Assembly: GCA_963853835.1 (NCBI GenBank)
Contig: OY970832.1
Coordinates: 8,328,001-8,392,000 of the forward strand
From: Calendula officinalis
Taxonomy: Eukaryota; Streptophyta; Magnoliopsida; Asterales; Asteraceae
Direction of reading: 5' to 3'
DNA length: 64,000 nt
Shown: positions 10,799 to 29,528 of the stretch, one piece after another
Layout of the letters: each line of letters opens with the position of its first letter
Position numbering within the stretch: the first letter of the stretch is position 1
The notes under the pieces: generated by a model
Seen by the model: only the letters and a program-made list of their open reading frames with translations
Database searches by the model: none
Told to the model about the DNA's origin: nothing
Position numbers and translations under genes: made by a program

Positions 10799-11339
10799 TA
10801 GGGGTGTTCGTTTGGACGGTTTGATTTTATCCGAACCAAATAGGTGAAACCAAATAAAATCCGGTTTTTAAAAGTTCAAACCGAACCGTCCAAACTATTC
10901 GAAAACCAAACAATCCGAACCAAATACCAGTTTGGTTGGTTTGGTTTTATCCGTTTAGTTTTTCTAAAATGTTTTCAAAATACTACAAAAGTATATAACA
11001 TAAATAATATTAAGTTCGATATGTACATTTCCAAAATGATAAACTACTTTGTATATAGAAACAAGTTTAATTCATAGCTTGTGACATTTATAATCGTATA
11101 TGCAAAAATATTAACATCAACTTCATCAAAAACTCCAAAAAGATTGGTATATTTACTACTATTTGGTTTTTTTTGGACAATCCGGTTTTCACAACGGAAA
11201 CCAGATCCAATCCAAAAACCAAAATATTAATTTGGTTCAAGTCCAAACCGATCCAAAAAATCAAATAACCAATCCAAATAGTTCGATCCAAAATGTCCAA
11301 TTGAACAATCCGGTTATATTCGAATAGTGAACACCCCTA
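10799..11339. mobile_element. hAT-like MITE, 541 bp, with perfect 8-bp TSD
   Basis: The ends TAGGGGTGTTC and GAACACCCCTA form terminal inverted repeats. They are flanked by the perfect 8-bp duplication AATTTGTT (10791-10798 and 11340-11347), diagnostic of the hAT superfamily. The interior is made of repeats of a CGAACCAAAC/GGTTTGGTTT type and has no transposase. It inserted into the capsid-like pararetrovirus fragment, so it is younger than that fragment. Confidence 0.9.
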
Positions 11340-11347
11340 AATTTGTT

Positions 11348-11880
11348 TGTTTTGAAGCATATGTTCTTCTAATTGTAATATTTCTTCTTTATTCAATATC
11401 ATGTTTAATTCTTTTAGAAATAATATTTTTTCAGTTCTACTTCCTATATTCACAAAATTATTTTCAGTTTCAATTTCTATATCTTACTCTATTAGTCAGG
11501 AATAAAATAAAAACCAGAAAAAGCTAAACTTGTTCTTCTTAAAATTATTAATAAATTTTAGTAGTTGATGTTATTGAACATATACCTAAAACCCCTAAAG
11601 TTATTAATAAGAGTGTGTATACTACTTTATATTATTCATTTATTACTGTTCATATCTATATTTGCACTTATTTATATTTGTACTTGCAATCGTATTTGTG
11701 GTTATATCTTTGATCCTATTATCTAATAATGTTAATAAAACTTTACATCCTAAATTTTTTCTCATTAATCCTTTAACTACTATTACTACTATTCATAAAT
11801 GGATAAACTTTAAACGTGGTTGTCTTAAATTAGTTTCCCCTTCTTTAGCAATTATAGAAGTGATTTAATTTAACTATGTA
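11348..11880 (-). pseudogene. Pararetrovirus movement/capsid border region, third fragment
   Basis: This is the continuation beyond the MITE of the minus-strand relic. It aligns by eye with 650-1258 and then directly with 4165-4300. The site where the CACTA element sits in the other copy is empty here (around 11690-11700). Part of the movement-protein region is missing and stops are frequent. Homology fades near 11880. Confidence 0.6.
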
Positions 11881-12110
11881 GAACCACGTTGCATGAGTTT
11901 TTCAGTAATGTTACTCGGGTTCAATAGTTTGTGTAGTACTTTTTTTATCTATTGAACACTACTTTTTGGGATGAAATGAATATTTTATAAGAAAAGTATA
12001 AGAGCTTAATAGTAATAATAATTCAAGTTGTTTTTAAAATTTACCAAATTCTTTATACATAGTTAAAATAAAATAACTTGAATTAGTTGTTTGAAAAAAA
12101 TACCAAACTC
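11881..12110. other. AT-rich sequence between viral relic and IDE relic
   Basis: No ORF, repeat family or RNA gene can be supported here. A 60-bp segment (about 12025-12080 and 12085-12140) is an imperfect tandem duplication of a ttacCAAActcTTTATA-type unit. Confidence 0.4.
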
Positions 12111-12119
12111 TTTATAGAT

Positions 12120-12530
12120 AGTTGAAATAAAATACGAAAAAGAAATACAATATTAAGTACCTCGGATATGTTTGTAGAATAACTGTCCTCGAAAGGACAC
12201 TTGTGAGTTGCATAGAACAACATGTGTCCTGCAATTTGGCATCATACGAAATACATGAGCTTCCAAAATATGGTTAATGAACTGCGGACTCATAAGTGAG
12301 TCATTAATTAGATTGAAGTGTAGACAACAAATATCAATAAACATGCTAAAGAACTCGACCAGTTCCCATTAATTATTACCCTATCCTAATTAGGTTACCA
12401 GTTTCAACTGTTATTTAGATGAAGAAAAAAGCCCTAAAACTGATAAATTAGAATGATGGAATCGAAAATGGAGCTTATCTCTGGTGTCAGTTTGAGGCCA
12501 TGGTTTCTTGCTGGTGGTTTCTGAGGTATG
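12120..12530 (-). pseudogene. Partial duplicate of the 5' end of the IDE-like gene
   Basis: The minus strand at about 12160-12240 matches exon 3 of the metallopeptidase gene (18554-18621) with its splice borders. It differs at several sites. The segment at about 12450-12530 matches the beginning of exon 1 and its upstream sequence (about 19090-19300), including the ATGG context and the repeated TTTCTTGCTGG. The order and strand are the same as in the functional gene. Exon 2 and all downstream exons are missing, and the start-codon region is degraded. It is a truncated, decayed segmental copy about 1 kb downstream of the parent's 3' end. Confidence 0.75.
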
Positions 12531-12639
12531 TTTGTGAAATGAGTGGTGATCTATACACCACTTTATAGAACCAATAATTTCCTCCCTTTAATTATTGTGA
12601 TTTTGGTCGTGGCCAACTTTTAGTGGCATGCTGTCAACC

Positions 12640-13260
12640 ATTCCTTTTCTGCATGCGTGCCACCATTTTCCTTTTATGCCCTCAATTATTACCAACATCT
12701 ACAACCTTTTACCCCCTTTTACTATCAATTAACGCCCTCAATTATTACCAGAACCATCAAGCTTTTACCCCCTTATACGGATGCATTGAACTTGATTGAA
12801 CCAAAATCAAAATTGAATAAAAATAACGAGAAGGTAGGTATGGTGTCAAGTTAAAAGCATTTTTATCTTTGGTTTTAACACTCCCTAATTTAATATTCTT
12901 ATAACACGACCCACAAAAAATACCCAAAATTAATCTCAATTTAAAAAATTGATTTTGATAATGACATCTCTTAAACACCTATTTACCCTCCATTAATTCC
13001 TTATTTCTAGCAACATCTAAATTCCTCCTCCAATCAGAATCAACTGCTCATTCTTATCCATTATTAGTATTGTCATTTTCAAAACCCTTAAAAAATACCT
13101 TGTTTTTATCTTCAACATATGACGAAAATCATTTTGACGGAAGACACGGTATGATATGGCGACGTTAAAAGGGTCATTTTGCCCTTTGGCGTGGAGAGCA
13201 TACCCAACAGAGCACCCACTGCCACCCCATAATGAAAAATGTCCACTAAAAATACTTATT
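12640..13260. repeat. Non-coding sequence with imperfect CCCTCAATTATTACC repeats
   Basis: A unit of about 75 bp beginning CCCTCAATTATTACC and ending in TTTTACCCCC is duplicated at about 12679-12720 and 12734-12775. The stretch at about 13010-13100 resembles 1880-2000 inside the CACTA element, so it is a dispersed repeat or captured sequence. No gene is supported. Confidence 0.45.
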
Positions 13261-13460
13261 TTCGTAATATGAATTATGGAATTTGATATTTTCGTAATAT
13301 TAAACTAACCATCATACTTGAGAGAAAATTAAAAAATATAGCTGAATATGATCTTTTCCAATAATTCACATATAAGTTTTAACACCCACAAAATCTAAGT
13401 ATATGAATGAAGATAATTCTTAAAAACACACTTCAAGTCTAAAAATTATAATAAAATTCA
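13261..13460 (-). other. Probable 3' UTR of the IDE-like gene
   Basis: AT-rich sequence immediately downstream of the metallopeptidase stop codon (13461-13463). No ORF or repeat is recognised. AATAAA-like signals are possible on the minus strand, but none is placed with confidence. Confidence 0.4.
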
Positions 13461-19245
<5,785 letters not shown>

Positions 19246-19793
19246 GGTTTCTTGCTGGTTCAGTCGTTGTTTCTTGCTGGTCGTGGTTTCTGAGTCGCGA
19301 TTAGTTACGTGATAAATAGAGAGAGACTGATTGGGGAAACGGCACCGTTTCAGATATGGATTGAGATTGCCACGACCACTATTCTGTCCTTCCAAAAAAA
19401 AATGGTGTAATGTGTTGAAAAGTAATTAATTATCCAAATTTGCACCTACTACTCCATAATTTACTAAAAATGCCAAACTTTTATTATCTATTTATTTCAT
19501 TTGAATATATGTCATCAATGCCAAGACTAATGAACAAATCAAACTTGTTTGATAGTTGTGATGTGAATCCCAAAACGATCAAATACAATGCTATGCGGAG
19601 TATGGGGAGGTGACATTTTTTTCATTTTGAATTGATCTTATGTTTTTGGTTCCGAAACTAGCTTCATTAGCTAAAAGTAGTTTGTCAAGGTCACGTGACT
19701 CACATCTTAAATGGATTACATTATGATCGAGTTAATAAGGACCGACAAACTCCGATTATTATCTAAAGTCTTTTCACACACTTAAAGTGTAAT
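19246..19793 (-). promoter_or_regulatory. 5' flank of the IDE-like gene
   Basis: This is the upstream side of the metallopeptidase start. The 5' UTR probably includes the TTTCTTGCTGG repeat and a GA-rich stretch (about 19310-19325). No clear TATA box is visible. A Copia element begins only about 550 bp upstream of the ATG, so the promoter is bounded by young mobile DNA. Confidence 0.4.
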
Positions 19794-19798
19794 GCGTT

Positions 19799-20051
19799 TG
19801 TTAAACAGAGACATAGACACCAAAAGGAAACAATATCATCCTCTTGTGACACAGCCTGTCACACCCACGATCTCACCCCTAAAATCAGTGATACTCATAA
19901 ATTGGTTTCCTTATATTGTCTTCCATTGAGTGTATAAATATATGTCTCATTCCTGTAAATGCAATACACACGAATTAATATAAAAGCAATACAATCCTTG
20001 TTCTATTTCTCCTTATTCTATTAACTGTTATCTTGTTACTACTAGTTATCA
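19799..20051 (+). repeat. 5' LTR of Copia element 1
   Basis: A 253-bp LTR, TGTTAAACAG...TTATCA. It contains a TATA-like TATAAATATA about 120 bp before its end. It differs from the 3' LTR at two positions (a G/T near 19928 and a C/A near 20002). Confidence 0.95.
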
Positions 20052-20063
20052 TGGTATCAGAGC
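20052..20063 (+). promoter_or_regulatory. Primer-binding site, Copia element 1
   Basis: TGGTATCAGAGC abuts the end of the 5' LTR without a spacer. It is complementary to the 3' end of initiator tRNA-Met. Confidence 0.95.
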
Positions 20064-20135
20064 GGTGTTCTTGATTCTGAGATCAAACCGCTAATCAATT
20101 CAGAATTGTTTAAACTCTAAACCAATTGGGCTGCC

Positions 20136-20320
20136 ATGTCAGAAGACGGTAACCCAGGTTTAGATTTATCAATCCAACTCGCCAATCTGCTCAAAGACGA
20201 ACAAATCGGAGTAGAAGCAGGTCTTGTTGCAAACAGAACCGAAATCTCGAGCGGGGTCAGTTTGGTGACAAAAGGGTATTACCCAAATCAGAATAATCGC
20301 TACAAATTCAAAGAAGATAA
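20136..20320 (+). pseudogene. Copia element 1 gag, N-terminal part, interrupted by Harbinger
   Basis: The ATG at 20136 starts an acidic gag N-terminus that runs 62 codons to the Harbinger insertion site. The frame resumes at 24723, where a CCHC zinc knuckle (C-x2-C-x4-H-x4-C) follows almost at once. A usual Copia gag has about 200 residues of capsid (UBN2-type) domain before the knuckle. Here that domain is absent, so this gag was internally deleted before the Harbinger entered. It would not be expected to form particles on its own. Confidence 0.75.
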
Positions 20321-21041
20321 GGCCCCGTTTGTTTTGACGTAATCCCCCGTAATCCTCCGTAATTGTAATTCAATTACATTACGATGGGATGTTTGGATGG
20401 GCTTTTTCTTCGTAATTCATTTACGACGTAATCTCGAATTACGACATTCGTTGTAATTGAAATCCGTCCCAAAACCCTATGAATTCAATTACGGTGAGAC
20501 CTCTCGTACTGAAAAGACAAAAATACCCCTGATAACCCCCCTTCTTTATATAAAAACACATCAGATCCCTAAATTGAAACTCCTTTTCATTCTCACGTCT
20601 TCACCATGGAAAGCGAGAGAATTTCGGAAACCTAATCGAGACCTACATCCAGTAAATCGTCATCTTCAATTGCAATCAAGGTATTTCGATTCTATTTCAT
20701 CTCCTTTACTGTTCACGTCTTCGATTATCATTTCGATTCTGTTTCATCTCTTTTTCTGGTTCATGATCGATTATGCGTAATTGTGGTTTAATTCACAGAT
20801 TTGTTGTTGTCGAGTGATTGTACTTCGATTAAATGCTTTGCTCATCGAAGATTTAACGTGATTTATCAGTATTCATGGATTTATTGCTGTATTCATTGAT
20901 TTGTTGTGATTTATTGATGTATTCAATGATTTGTTGTGATTTTTGTTGCCGTATTCATTGATTTAGGTTCATGAACTGAATTTGTTTTATGAGTTGAATT
21001 GGCAGTGCTTTTTGAACACAAAGTTGTATCCAGTAGCTACA

Positions 21042-22309
21042 ATGTCTCGACTTAGTACTACTTGTAGACGTAGGTTGAGGAGGAGGCAGATTGTTATGGC
21101 TTATTGGAACCAAGTTATGATATCGGTAGTATGGTTTTTTATAACCTTATGCAATTTGATAGCCAAATACAAAAGCAGTAGACAACGTACTCGAAGTATA
21201 ACATCAGATTTGGATCGATGCACAATATTGCATAGATATGCTTATGAAAGCGACAAAATGTGCATATCACAACTTAGGATGAATAGGAGATGTTTTTCTA
21301 AATTGTGTGACATGCTAGAAACATCAGGTGGGTTAAAAGCAACTAGATTTATGAAAGTTGATGAACAAGTTGCCATATTCCTTCACATGATTGCCCATAA
21401 TGTTAAGAATCGAGTCCTTACTTGTCGTTTTCATCGGTCGGGAGAAACAATTAGCAGACTTGTCACTCGAGTGTGTCATGCGGTGATAAGATTGCATCCG
21501 TTTTTGCTTAAGAAACCCGAACCTATTACCGAAGACTCTACAGATCCCAAATGGAAGTGGTTCAAAAACTGTCTAGGGGCTTTAGATGGAACACATATAA
21601 AATGTTTAGTGCCACTTGAAGACAAACCTAGATATAGAACAAGAAAAAATGATATTGCTACAAATGTATTGGGGGTTTGTTCACAAGATATGCAATTTAT
21701 ATACGTGTTACCGGGATGGGAAGGTTCAGCTGCAGATAGTAGAGTGCTTAGAGATGCCTTGCTAAGACCACATGGATTAAAAGTTCCAAGACCAGGTAAT
21801 TTATTAATACAAATTAACTATGTACTAGACATTGAGGTTATACTAACTATAGTGTATTTTTAGGTTATTACTTGGTAGATGCTGGATATACAAATGGAGA
21901 AGGTTTCCTCGCCCCTTATAGATGTCAAAGGTATCACTTGAATGATTGGCGTGATGGACATAAACAAACCACTCCAAAAGAATTATACAATATGAGGCAT
22001 TCTTCTGCACGAAATGTTATAGAAAGATGTTTCGGTATTTTAAAGGCGAGATGGGGAGTTTTAAGAGATAACTCGTATTATCCGGTTGTAATAAAGAATA
22101 GAATCATAATGGCGTGTTGTCTTCTACATAATTATATAAGGCAAGAAATGAAAGATCCTTTTGAAGACGATGATGAACTTGATGAGGGAAGTGGAGACAA
22201 TGGTGGAAATGATGATTATGTCACAACCATCGGGGCTTCAGATGAATGGACTGCATTTAGAGATAATTTAGCACAAACAATGTTTAATTCTTGGAATGCG
22301 ACAAACTGA
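21042..22309 (+). CDS. Harbinger transposase (DDE_Tnp_4 type)
   Basis: The exons are 21042-21795 and 21864-22309, joined by a 68-nt GT-AG intron with matching phase, giving 399 residues. An in-frame ATG at 20982 would add 20 residues. I prefer 21042 because a basic region (CRRRLRRR) follows it as in related proteins. Catalytic residues are visible as DGTH (Asp about 182), AADSRVL (Asp about 232) and VIERCFG (Glu about 305, in exon 2). This is the full DDE triad. The enzyme would cut at the element ends and integrate at TWA sites, together with the Myb-like partner encoded downstream. No stop or frameshift is present, so it may be active. Confidence 0.9.
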
Positions 22310-22470
22310 TGTTATTTGTAGTTTTAGTTGTACTTAATGACTATGTTATTTGTGCTTAATGACTATTTTATTTTATTTTGTATTTTATTCGTATTTTAAT
22401 TGTATTTTATGACTTATTTTCTGTTTTATTTGTACTTCATGACTATGTTATTTGTGTTTTATTTGCAGGT

Positions 22471-23667
<1,197 letters not shown>

Positions 23668-23789
23668 TATGTACCACATAGTAATTTGGTTCCAAACTTA
23701 TCGGAAATGTACTCATTTTGGTTCATCACTTTGGAAGATATATGAAAAACTTTCTAGAATAAAAGTTATATTTGATTGTTGGTTTATAT

Positions 23790-24505
23790 GTTTAGGTTTG
23801 GGGTTTGTGGTTTAGGGTTTAGGGTTGGGGTTTGAGGTTAAGGGTTTGGGGTTTAGGTTTAGGGTTTGGGGTTTGGGTTAGGTTTGGAGTTTAGGGTTTG
23901 GGGTTTAGGGTTTAGGTTGGGGGTTTAGGGTTTGGGGTTTGGGGTTTAGGGTTTAGGGTTTGGGGTTTAGGGTTTAGGGTTTGGGGTTTTCGGTTTTGGG
24001 TTTGGGGTTTAGGTTTGGGGTTTAGGGTTTGGGGTTTAGGGTTTGGGGTTTAGGGTTTAGGTTTGGAGTTTAGGGTTTGGGGTTTAGGGTTTAGGTTTGG
24101 GGTTTAGGGATATGGGGTTTAGGGTTTAGGTTTGGGATTTAGGGTTTAGGGTTTGGGGTTTAGGGTTAGGGTTTGGGGTTTGGGGTTTAGGGTTTGGGGT
24201 TTGGGGTTTGGGGTTTAGGGTTTGGGATTTAGGGTTTGGGGTTTAGGGTTTGGGGTTTAGGGTTTAGGTTTGGAGTTTAGGGTTTAGGCTTGGGGTTATG
24301 GGGTTTAGGGTTTGGGGTTTGGGGTTTGGGGTTTGGGGTTTGGGGTTTAGGGTTTGGGGTTAGGGTTTGGGGTTTGGGGTTTGGGGTTTGGGGTTTTGGG
24401 TTTGGGGTTTAGGGTTTGGGGTTTAGTGTTGGGGTTTAGGTTTGGAGTTTAGGGTTTGGGGTTTAGGGTTTAGGTTTGGGGTTTAGGGTTATGGGGTTTA
24501 GGGTA
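23790..24505 (+). repeat. Interstitial telomere-like repeat array within Harbinger element
   Basis: About 715 bp of tandem units alternate between the plant telomere unit TTTAGGG and the variant TTTGGGG, with some 6- and 8-nt variants (TTAGGG, GGTTAT). The G-rich strand is the plus strand throughout. It lies downstream of the Myb-like stop and about 215 bp before the right terminus of the Harbinger element. It is flanked by element sequence on both sides, so it belongs to the transposon and is not a chromosome end. Confidence 0.95.
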
Positions 24506-24722
24506 TCTTTTTTTTTTGTCATTTGATATTCCAATTGCAAGAGGGGTATTTTTGTCATTTAACAAAATTAAGCAATTGCATTTATTTGAATTCCAACTCA
24601 AAATTTTGATAGCCAAACGCTTAATCGTATTCAATTACAATCGAATTCAATTGCACCCGAATTCAATTCCAACCGAATTCAATTACATTACGGAGGATTA
24701 CGTCGAGCCAAACACCCCCTAA

Positions 24723-27700
24723 GTGTCACCTACAATGTGATAATTGCGGGATGAGCAAACATACCCGAGATCAATGCTTCGAAATCATAGGTTACCCGGA
24801 TTGGTGGAACGATGGTCATAAAAAGAACAGCAAAGGTCACCGACCAAAGAAGGGGAAGAAGCTGGTCGACGGGAATATCTCTGATCGAAAGACTGGCTCC
24901 GGGTTCGGCGGCGTTGCAGCAGCGACGGCAGAATCTTCCGATGAGGATTTGTTTTCCGTAAATGAGAGAGGTACAGGGGATGAGGGCACGCCTTGCTCAA
25001 AATCCCCTCTGTATTCTAATGTTATTTCAAAACAGCCCCTTGTCTTTCCAAATAATTATAAAACCAGCAGAAAACTTTTAAATTCAAAAATAGAAGACTT
25101 TTTTAAACAAAGTAATATTACTTACTATCTTGACAAGAATCTCAAAACGTTAAAAAATTTAAAAAATCTTGAAAATGTACATATGGAGGGTGGTTTAGCT
25201 AATATGGTCCAACATAGTCAAAAGTCGGACTAGTCCTGGATTTTTGACTGTGGGGCCACAGATACAATGACCCATGACTTATCTGATTTTACAACAACTC
25301 ATAAACCAACAAAAAGTTTTATACAAACGGCAAATAGGGAAAAACTTCACGTAAAAATGGGAGGGAATATTGAGATTTCTCCAACTCTCAAGCTCTCTAA
25401 ATGTTATATATTCCAGAGCTATCCCATAAACTTCTATCTGTCAGCCACGTAACAAAAGAATTAAATTGTTCGGTGCTCATGCAACCAACATTTTGTATCT
25501 TACAGGATATCAGGACGGGAGCGATAATTGGGCGTGGCACTGAAAAGAACGGGCTATATTATGTGGATGAAGTTTTTCAAAATGGGAGTGCAATGTTATC
25601 TCACGGAACAATAGAAAGGGAGGCATGGTTATGGCATAGAAGACTAGGTCACCCATCTATCACTTATTTACATCTTCTATTTCCAAAAAAATTCCCTTTA
25701 AATAGTAAGTCACATTGTGAAACATGCATATTTGCCAAAAGTCATCGAAAAACCTTTAAACCAAATTTTACACGAGTTGATCAACCTTTTTCATTAATCC
25801 ATTCTGATGTTTGGGGACCGGCTCCAATCCCCGGGGGTCAAATTTTTCGTTTTTTTGTCATGTTTGTTGATGATTGTACTCGTATGACATGGGTATACTT
25901 ATTAAAAAATAAATCCGAAGTGTTTGAAAAATTCACATATTTTATACTATGGTCCAAACCCAATTTAAAAAAACAATCCAAGTCCTTAGGTCCGACAATG
26001 GTGGAGAATTTGTTAACTCCGATATGAAACGTTTTTTCCAAGAAAAAGGTATCATTCACCAAACATCATGCTCCTACACCCCCGAACAAAATGGTGTCGC
26101 GGAACGAAAAAATCGTATCCTTCTTGAAATTACCCGAGCTCTTCTAATAGAATCCAAAGTTCCAAAATCCTTCTGGCCTGAGGCTCTCGTTACAGCAACT
26201 TACCTCATTAACCGCCTACCAACACAAATTTTAAAATTGAAAACTCCATTACAAGCTCTCACAGAATACACTGACATCCCTCCCACTCTCACTCTAGAAC
26301 CCCGAATCTTTGGTTGTACCGTCTTCGTTCACATACCAAAGTCGATTAGATCCAAACTTGACCCATGTGCGGAAAAGTGTGTTTTTGTCGGCTATGGGGT
26401 TAACCAAAAAGGGTACAGATGCTATAACCCAAAAACTCGACGCATGTTTACCACCATGAACTGTGACTTCTTTGAGACTGAATACTACTACAACGCCAAC
26501 TACAGCAGTCAGGGGGAGAATCCGGATAATAGGAATGACACGCTGAGTTGGCTTGACACAACATACACAACTATAAACTCAGAAGTTCCCGAAGCTCCTC
26601 AACATTGCGAAGACGATACAGAAGACAGTGCCCCCCAAGAGTCGGTTCCTACCCTGATACCCGAGGTAAGTAGCCCATCTAACGATCCATGTGTACAAGA
26701 ACATGTGCAGGATATGCAGGAATCAGAAAATGAGGCTGATGAAGAACAACCTACTACAGTCCAAGAAGATGAACCTGTCACTACAGTCCAAGAGGACGAG
26801 CCCACAAGATATACTCTTCCTCCAAGAACAAACCGGTGAATTCCACCTAACAGATACTCACCAAAAAAGGAGACTACAAGAAGTAGGTATCCAATGGCCA
26901 ACATAGCCACAGGAAACCTGTCTGAACAAGCTAAAGCTTTCACTACAGCCCTATGTTCTGAAGAAATTCCTACAAACCCCGAGCAAGCCCTAAAATCCAA
27001 AGAATGGAAGAACGCAATGAAAGAAGAAATGGAAGCCCTAGAGAAGAACAAAACCTGGATAAAATGCACCTTGCCACCAGGAAAGAAAACTGTTGGGTGT
27101 CGATGGGTGTTCACAATCAAATACAAACCAGATGGGACAATTGAAAGACACAAAGCAAGACTAGTGGCAAAGGGCTATACACAAACATATGGGATTGATT
27201 ATTCAGAAACCTTCTCTCCTGTAGCAAAAATTAACACCATCAGAATTCTCTGCTCGGTTGCTGCAAACCGAGGCTGGCCACTACACCAGTTTGATGTAAA
27301 AAATGCCTTCCTACACGGAGAACTACATGAAGAAGTGTACATGGAAGCTCCACATGGTTTCACCAGCAATTTCAAAGAAAGGGAAGTGTGCCGCCTTAAA
27401 AAATCTCTTTACGGTTTAAAACAATCTCCTAGAGCTTGGTTTGGGAGATTCACCATAGCTATGAAAAGCTATGGGTTCAAACAAAGCAACTCAGATCATA
27501 CTTTATTTCTAAAACGAATGGGAAAATTAACAACATGTCTAATAATTTATGTTGATGATATGATAATTACAGGTAATGACGAAGAAGAAATAACAAACTT
27601 GAAGAGAAGATTGTTTGCGGAATTTGAAATGAAAGACCTAGGAAATCTCAAATATTTCCTCGGAATTGAAGTTCTAAGGTCAAAGCAAGGGATATTCATG

Positions 27701-28512
27701 CATCAGAAGAAATATGTCCTTGATTTATTGGCAGAAACAGGAATGATCGATTGCAAGCCATCGGAAACACCAATGATCATGAACCAAAAACTCCTTAATG
27801 AAGAAAACGATGATCTAGCTGATAAAACCAGATACCAACGAATGGTGGGGAAACTAATATACCTCTCAAACACTCGTCCAGACATACATACGCCGTTGGA
27901 GTGGCGAGTCAGTTCATGCACAAACCTCAAAAACCCCACATGGAAGCGGTATTAAAAATTGTAAGATATCTCAAAGGAACGGTAGGGCATGGAATCTTGT
28001 TTAAACAAAATGGTCACCTTGAAACCCAGCTATACACCGATGCAGACTGGGCAGGAGATAAAAATGACAGAAGATCAACTGCGGGATACTTTACTCTTGT
28101 TGGCGGAAACCTTGTAACATGGCGTAGTAAAAAACAAAAAGTAGTTGCTCTTTCAAGTGCAGAAGCAGAATTCCGGGGGATCGCGAAAGGAATTACTGAA
28201 GTGTTATGGGTAAGACAACTCCTCACTGAGATAGGGTATCCTCCTCAAAAATCTAGTGAAGTTTTTAGTGATAATGAAGCAGCTATTCAAATATCAGAAA
28301 ACCCAGTCCAACACGATCGAACGAAACACGTAGAAGTGGACCGACATTTTATCAAAGAGAAGTTAGAAGCTAAAATCATTACACTTCCGTTCGTTTGGTC
28401 TGAAGATCAACTCGCTGACATATTAACGAAAGCCGTTAGCAGAAAATCACTACTTGAAGTTCTAGGCAAGTTGAATTTCGGTAATCCCACTATTCAACTT
28501 GAGGGGGAGTGT
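24723..28512 (+). pseudogene. Copia element 1 gag knuckle and pol (PR-IN-RT-RH), broken
   Basis: Successive domains are visible. They are a CCHC knuckle (24735-24780), a degenerate protease motif (DCGATDTM, about 25248, where Cys replaces the usual Ser/Thr), a GAG-pre-integrase HRRLGH motif (about 25640), integrase (HSDVWGP, then RSDNGGEF and TPEQNGVAERKN), RT with YVDD (about 27550) and RNase H (TDADWAGD, about 28040). Lesions are TAG at 25231-25233, a frameshift near 25400, a frameshift near 25950, TGA at 26836-26838 and a frameshift near 27890. The last frame ends within the start of the 3' LTR. No functional polyprotein can be made from this copy. Confidence 0.9.
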
Positions 28513-28762
28513 TAAACAGAGACATAGACACCAAAAGGAAACAATATCATCCTCTTGTGACACAGCCTGTCACACCCACGATCTCACCCCTAAAATCAGT
28601 GATACTCATAAATTGGTTTCCTTATATTGTCTTCCATTTAGTGTATAAATATATGTCTCATTCCTGTAAATGCAATACACACGAATTAATATAAAAGCAA
28701 TACAATACTTGTTCTATTTCTCCTTATTCTATTAACTGTTATCTTGTTACTACTAGTTATCA
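28510..28762 (+). repeat. 3' LTR of Copia element 1
   Basis: 253 bp, preceded by the purine tract GAGGGGGAG and followed by the GCGTT target duplication. It has two differences from the 5' LTR. Confidence 0.95.
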
Positions 28763-28767
28763 GCGTT

Positions 28768-29304
28768 AAACACTGAGATGTGTACCCACAACATAGGAAA
28801 ACATCCATAATTCAAATGACTGATGATGAGTCAGGGTTAGCCATTATGGACCCTGAAAAACTCTCGGTTATAAAATAAATGATTTGTAATGTACATGTAC
28901 TCCAAGACACCAAGTGTTCCCACAACATTATTAGTTATGTTCAGCATACGTCCTACAAAATATTAAAATGTCAAGTGTTTCAATAGCATCATTCTTTACA
29001 TGAATTAGTTTCAATAGATATACTATAATTATATTTCAAATTGATTAATTCATGTTATCATAACATTATTCAGTTTAGTAACACAACTTGTTGAAGTGGT
29101 AAAAGTTGCCTTTTAGCATCAAAATCTAATTGTATATGTTCTACAAAACAAACCTTAAATTGAAATCAGCCCCATTCAATTAGTGGAAGATTAGGACGAA
29201 TTAAGATTACAATAATCGGATGAATCTTTGAATCGTGTTAACAGTATTTTTGCTCTAATTAAGAGTATCACAAAATCCATTTGGGATAAGACAGAGAGTT
29301 GTTC
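28768..29304. other. Intergenic AT-rich sequence
   Basis: No gene, RNA gene or repeat can be supported. Only short chance ORFs are present. Confidence 0.4.
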
Positions 29305-29466
29305 AAACCCAAACCCATTAATTCATTTAAACGTAAGATTTTGAATGAAGTGATTATTTAATTGTGAACAACACCTTAGGGAGTTTGGAACAGTTCAAAA
29401 ATGTCCCAAAACTTCTGCCAACTGGAGGTATCCATTAAGTTTAAATGAATTAATGGGTTTGGGTTT
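29305..29466. repeat. Foldback with perfect 28-bp arms
   Basis: The sequence at 29305-29332 and its exact reverse complement at 29439-29466 enclose a 106-bp loop. The arms read (AAACCC)n-type then ATTAATTCATTTAAAC. The right arm runs on into GGGTTTGG. No target duplication is obvious. It may be a small foldback transposon or a hairpin-RNA locus. Confidence 0.8.
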
Positions 29467-29528
29467 GGGTTTGGATCAAAGAACGGGCCATATTGCATAA
29501 ATTCAAGTTTTTAGCCCATAATACATCT

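Noticed and set aside
23790..24505. A chromosome end
   Set aside because: The array is degenerate and lies inside a TAA-flanked transposon with element sequence on both sides.
26599..27153. 184-codon minus-strand ORF
   Set aside because: It is antisense to Copia element 1 integrase/RT and has no independent features.
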